The position numbers were made by a program, and so were the translations under genes. Shown in pieces: positions 60,482-64,000 of a stretch of 64,000 nt of DNA. Location of the stretch: positions 1,798,001 to 1,862,000 of the forward strand of contig NZ_SDAK01000001.1 of NCBI RefSeq assembly GCF_004210295.1, written 5' to 3'. The notes beneath the pieces are model-generated. The model searched no databases. It had not been told where the DNA came from and worked only from the letters and a program-made list of their open reading frames with translations. The DNA is from Lactococcus sp. S-13 (GTDB lineage: Bacteria; Bacillota; Bacilli; Lactobacillales; Streptococcaceae). Positions within the stretch are counted from its first letter, which is position 1; each line of letters starts with the position of its first letter.

Positions 60482-61918
60482 TTGAAAATAGTAAAAAATT
60501 ACTTTCTTAATAGTTCGTATCAACTTCTAATTGTTATACTCCCTATAATAACAATACCATACATATCTAGAGTTTTAGGGCCAGAGGGGGTCGGGTTAAA
60601 TACTTTTACCTTTGCAGTTATTCAATATTTTATACTAATTGGGAATGTAGGAATTACAACATATGGAAACAGAGAGATTGCTTATAATCAAGTCGACAGG
60701 CAGAGAAGAAGCCAAATTTTTTGGGAGATATCATTTCTAAGATTTATAACCGTTGGATTCTCCATTCTCTTGTTTTTAATTTTTCTCTTTTTTCAAAAAG
60801 ACAATTTTGTGGTATATTTGTTACAAAGCGTAGCTTTGATTGCGTCAGCGTTTGATATTTCATGGTATTTCATGGGCGTAGAAAAGTTTAGTAGGACTGT
60901 TGGCAGAAATTTTTTAGTATCAATGCTTTCTGTCATTTTTATTTTTCTTTTTGTTAAACAAGAATCAGACTTGCTTATCTATATAGTAATTGTCACTGGA
61001 AGCATGTTAATTGGTAACTTATCGTTATGGCCGTCGTTAAGGAGAGAGGTAGATAGCCCTAAGCTGAAAAAAATACGAATAAAGCATCATTTACTGCCTA
61101 CGTTACAATTGTTTTTACCACAGATAGCAATTCAGATATACGTCGTAGCAAATAAAAATATGTTAGGTATTTTTGACTCAATAACTGCTGTAGGGTATTT
61201 CAATCAGTCAAATAGTATAATTTTGGCATTGACACCCTTTGTAACTTCGTTGGGGACTGTAATGCTTCCAAGAGTATCCAATATGTTTGCTGAGGGGAAT
61301 AGCTCAGAAGCAAAAAAAATGTTAGAAAAATCTTTTGAAATCATGACTGCAATAGCTATACCAATGATGTTTGGCGTCATGGGCATTGCATTAAAGTTTG
61401 CACCTTTCTTTTTTGGGAAAGATTTTAATTCGGTTGGTTTATTAATGATGATTCAAGCCCCCATCATTTTGTTCATGGCTTGGAGTAATGTTATAGGCGT
61501 TCAATATTTGTTACCGTTTAATAGGCTGAATCACTTTACAATTTCTGTCAGCATAGGTGCAATTTTAAATGTAGTGATAAATTTAATAACTATTCCGGTT
61601 TATGGTGTAGTAGGGGCTATGGTTGCGACTGTTATAGCAGAATTTTCAGTAGCTGTTTATCAGTTATACATTGTTAGAAAAGAGTTTAACATCTTCAATA
61701 TGATGATTTGGTCTTGGAAATATTTTTTGTCAGGTCTTATTATGTTTATTGTAATATATATTTTAAATGGGAAAATGGTTATGAATAATCATAATCTTAT
61801 CTTACAAATGCTAATAGGGTGTATAATATATATAGTACTAAATGTTATTTTGAGAACGGGTATGTTTTATCAGGTTAAAAACATGCTTTTTCCAAAACTA
61901 GATAAAGAAAAGGGTTAA
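60482..61918 (+). CDS. Polysaccharide flippase (Wzx/PST type)
   Basis: 478-residue membrane protein with 12-14 helices that flips lipid-linked oligosaccharide units outward. The N-terminal NYFLNSSYQLLIVILPIITI-PYISRVLGPEGVGLNTF pattern is typical. It starts with TTG at 60482 (after AGGT), and no nearby ATG fits. Its presence next to the RgpC/RgpD exporter shows that the cluster makes a second polymer exported by a different route. Confidence 0.88.
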   Translation: MKIVKNYFLNSSYQLLIVILPIITIPYISRVLGPEGVGLNTFTFAVIQYFILIGNVGITTYGNREIAYNQVDRQRRSQIFWEISFLRFITVGFSILLFLIFLFFQKDNFVVYLLQSVALIASAFDISWYFMGVEKFSRTVGRNFLVSMLSVIFIFLFVKQESDLLIYIVIVTGSMLIGNLSLWPSLRREVDSPKLKKIRIKHHLLPTLQLFLPQIAIQIYVVANKNMLGIFDSITAVGYFNQSNSIILALTPFVTSLGTVMLPRVSNMFAEGNSSEAKKMLEKSFEIMTAIAIPMMFGVMGIALKFAPFFFGKDFNSVGLLMMIQAPIILFMAWSNVIGVQYLLPFNRLNHFTISVSIGAILNVVINLITIPVYGVVGAMVATVIAEFSVAVYQLYIVRKEFNIFNMMIWSWKYFLSGLIMFIVIYILNGKMVMNNHNLILQMLIGCIIYIVLNVILRTGMFYQVKNMLFPKLDKEKG

Positions 61919-61945
61919 AAATTAACTTTACTATTAGAGGTAAAA

Positions 61946-63322
61946 ATGGGTAGCGAATACACAAGGTTATATAAAAAGAAAAGGTCTCAACGGGGGCCAA
62001 CTTCCATACATAAAATATATTTAATATTGTCAATATTTTTTGGATTAATATTCTCGGTTGCAATGCCAATGTTTAGCGAACAAGATGGACAATATCATTA
62101 TATTGCTGCAAGTGAAATGGTAAATCTTCCGACCAACCTTTCGAATTACGGTGAATATACTGTAGGTTCTGGTATGAGAGGGCAAGAGACTTTTTATCAA
62201 AATAAAAAATATTTTTCGCAGTACTATTTACAGAAGGTAGAGATTATACCGCAGAAAAATATCCCTAGAGTTCCTAACTCAGCGAAATCGAAGTTTAATT
62301 ATGATTATTTTGGGCATTTGATTCCAGCACTAGGAGTTGCCATAGGTTACAAAATTTATCCATCACTGGGAGTGATGACAACTATTGCGAGATTATTAAA
62401 TATGTCAGTGTGTTCAATTCTTCTATTTTTTATAATAAAATGGGTGAAGAAGGGAAAAGAAGTTTTTGCTGTCACTCTATTAAGTCCAGTAGCGATAAAT
62501 TCATTAGCTAGTCTTTCTTATGATGCTATCAACTTTGTTTGGGTTTCGATGCTTATAGCAATCTCAATAAATATGATTGTCTCAAAGAAAAGAGTATGGA
62601 GGTTCTATGTTTTACCGTTAATGTTAATAAGTGTTATTAGCATAATATGGATAAAAACAAACTATCTGATTCTTTTAGCTATTTTCCCAATTATAATTGG
62701 GAATAAGATATTAGAAGAGAAGAAAAAACAATATAGTCATATACAAACAAAAGAGCAGAGCAATCATTATAAAAAAATCATGATCACATTGTTAGCTGTT
62801 TTAGGAGGAATTGGATTTTTTGCTATATCGTACAGTAGAGGAGGGATTGGATATGTATTATCAAGGCTCTGGCCATCTTTTGGTATTACTTATACAACTA
62901 ACCAGAATATTGTCAGTCTTACACTACTTACTCAAACTAACAGAGGGGAAAACTTAGTTCCGTTTTGGTTATCCGGTGTATGGTTTGCTTTAATAATTTG
63001 TATGTTATTGGTTGAGGAAAAATATGTTAAATCAAGATTCATTTCACGAGGAGCTCTTGGGATATTTTTAGCATCTGTCTTAGCAGTCTATATAGCTTTT
63101 CTTCCTTTGGGTGGAAGTGGTTCAGGACAAATTTGGGGTGTTCAAGGAAGATATTTTACCCCTCTTCTTCCTTTATTTTCTATCGTTGTTGGTAGTGATA
63201 AATTTAAATTAAAAATTAGCCCACATAAACCTCTTATTATTTCAATGATAATTATAGTAGTTTTTTCAAACTTCTTAGTTTTGATTAATACTCTATCAGG
63301 TATGTATGGCTTATTTTCATAA
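61946..63322 (+). CDS. DUF2142 polytopic membrane protein, copy 2
   Basis: 458-residue paralogue of the 53795 gene. It has a basic N terminus (RLYKKKRSQRG), a first external loop PMFSEQDGQYHYIAASEM (about 46-63) with the acidic site, about ten helices and near the end GQIWGVQGRYFTPLLPLF (about 390-408), matching GQGRYYTPFL of copy 1. GAGG precedes the ATG. Probably a GT-C type transferase or polymerase acting outside the membrane. The cluster has no other candidate Wzy polymerase in view. Confidence 0.8.
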   Translation: MGSEYTRLYKKKRSQRGPTSIHKIYLILSIFFGLIFSVAMPMFSEQDGQYHYIAASEMVNLPTNLSNYGEYTVGSGMRGQETFYQNKKYFSQYYLQKVEIIPQKNIPRVPNSAKSKFNYDYFGHLIPALGVAIGYKIYPSLGVMTTIARLLNMSVCSILLFFIIKWVKKGKEVFAVTLLSPVAINSLASLSYDAINFVWVSMLIAISINMIVSKKRVWRFYVLPLMLISVISIIWIKTNYLILLAIFPIIIGNKILEEKKKQYSHIQTKEQSNHYKKIMITLLAVLGGIGFFAISYSRGGIGYVLSRLWPSFGITYTTNQNIVSLTLLTQTNRGENLVPFWLSGVWFALIICMLLVEEKYVKSRFISRGALGIFLASVLAVYIAFLPLGGSGSGQIWGVQGRYFTPLLPLFSIVVGSDKFKLKISPHKPLIISMIIIVVFSNFLVLINTLSGMYGLFS

Positions 63323-63338
63323 GAAAAGGAAAAAAGGG

Positions 63339-64000
63339 ATGTTTAAAAAACACATAAAAACACTTTATTTTTTATTAGTAATACTAGCAGTGACTTTTTT
63401 AGCATCTTATGCTCATGCTGAAGAAAAAGCGACAGATTATTCTTTTGAAGTAAAGGTAACAAATCAAGGAGTGCCGGCCGAAAACATATCAATTGAATAT
63501 GAAAATATACAAATAGCATATCAAAATCTAAAAAAAGGGATAATACCAGACAATTTAAAAAACTCATCTGTATGGAAAGCTTTAGTATCAGAAGACCAGC
63601 CTTCTCTAGACTTAGGAAATAATCTTGAAATTGGTGAAGGGGTTATTCACACAGATGTAGAAATAAAACAGATAATTAGAATATTATACGAAACAAATTT
63701 TGATGTTTTACAATATCTTAATAATTCTGAACAACGTTACAGTACTAATTCTATCAATAACATAAGTGAATTGATTTCTCCTGAAAATAAAACGATTCCT
63801 AAAACTAATAATAAGGGTGTGGGTAGAGGAAAATCAGCTAAAGGCTTAACTGCAATTATTCAAGGCGGAAGTATAATTGATTTTATTAAAATTTCAAATC
63901 AGAATAATACGTTCTCGATTGATCTTTCGCAATTGAAAAATATGGTTAGTTTAAAAATTTTGGGGATAAAAAGTTTAGCTGCTTCAGATAAAAAAACATA
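63339..64000 (+). CDS. Secreted protein, N-terminal part (cut by window end)
   Basis: Open frame of 220 codons running off the end. AAAAAAGGG precedes the ATG at 63339. Signal peptide MFKKHIKTLYFLLVILAVTF with probable cleavage after ASYAHA (about residue 27). A mature region follows, beginning EEKATDYSFEVKVTNQGVPA, which suggests a beta-sandwich domain. A Gly/Lys-rich KGVGRGKSAKG stretch lies near residue 165. No family recognised. Being 16 bp after the DUF2142 gene, it belongs to the polysaccharide operon, perhaps as a surface or wall-linked protein. Confidence 0.65.
   Translation, partial: MFKKHIKTLYFLLVILAVTFLASYAHAEEKATDYSFEVKVTNQGVPAENISIEYENIQIAYQNLKKGIIPDNLKNSSVWKALVSEDQPSLDLGNNLEIGEGVIHTDVEIKQIIRILYETNFDVLQYLNNSEQRYSTNSINNISELISPENKTIPKTNNKGVGRGKSAKGLTAIIQGGSIIDFIKISNQNNTFSIDLSQLKNMVSLKILGIKSLAASDKKT

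Overview
The window looks like a chromosomal segment of a low-GC lactic acid bacterium of the genus Lactococcus. The main reasons are a CodY regulator that closely resembles the lactococcal protein as I remember it, an AlaA-type aminotransferase directly upstream of codY, a gatCAB operon, the gene order DUF871-ptcC-bglA, the yunD-yutD-rlmN neighbourhood and an rml-rgp cell-wall rhamnan cluster. The species cannot be fixed from sequence reading alone.

Layout. 0-2.3 kb: AT-rich MFS efflux gene and MerR regulator, then a gene-poor stretch ending in tRNA-Thr(CGT). 2.4-11.1 kb: tgt, small membrane proteins, a second MFS transporter, a secreted nuclease, a CoA-binding protein, an unrecognised 527-residue membrane protein and alaA. 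11.2-17.3 kb: codY with a CodY box upstream of its promoter, gatCAB and a stand-alone amidase. 17.3-23.4 kb: MATE transporter, two small secreted CxxC/His proteins, a cold-shock protein, formyl-THF cyclo-ligase with rhomboid protease, a DUF3284/VOC pair and an Eis-like acetyltransferase. 23.6-28.5 kb: a beta-glucoside cluster (DUF871 protein, ptcC, two small ORFs, bglA) with CcpA (cre) sites. 28.5-35.6 kb: dut, yunD, yutD, rlmN, a nitroreductase and menaquinone genes (polyprenyl synthase, menA). 35.6-42.5 kb, mostly on the minus strand: CPBP protease, feoA-feoB with a Cys-rich partner, fakA/asp23 and rpmB. 42.6-64 kb: a DUF1129 protein, rmlACBD, rgpABCDF and then a strain-variable, AT-rich wall-polysaccharide region with a polyprenol-phosphate sugar synthase pair, GT2/GT4 transferases, a Stealth phosphotransferase, a flippase, two DUF2142 membrane proteins and the start of a secreted protein cut by the window edge.

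How the genes work together. The last 20 kb form one pathway: dTDP-rhamnose supply (rmlACBD), rhamnan assembly and ABC export (rgpA-F), then decoration with a second, flippase-dependent, probably phosphodiester-linked polysaccharide (GTs, Stealth, Wzx-like, DUF2142). The beta-glucoside genes import and hydrolyse phosphorylated disaccharides under CcpA. CodY appears to control itself.

The most unusual signal is a dispersed repeat. Its half-site is close to AGAGAAAATNCTGACG, single or as inverted pairs. It occurs more than 30 times between 4.6 and 49.9 kb in intergenic spaces and, in frame, inside several genes (the amidase, a FeoB-associated protein, rgpA, rgpB). It is essentially missing from the AT-rich polysaccharide region. 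Other points worth a second look are a pair of secreted zinc-finger-like proteins, several genes whose extended -10 box lies 6-7 nt from the start codon (candidate leaderless mRNAs), a 30-bp palindrome at the feoA transcription start and a 57-bp tandem repeat in front of rgpA.
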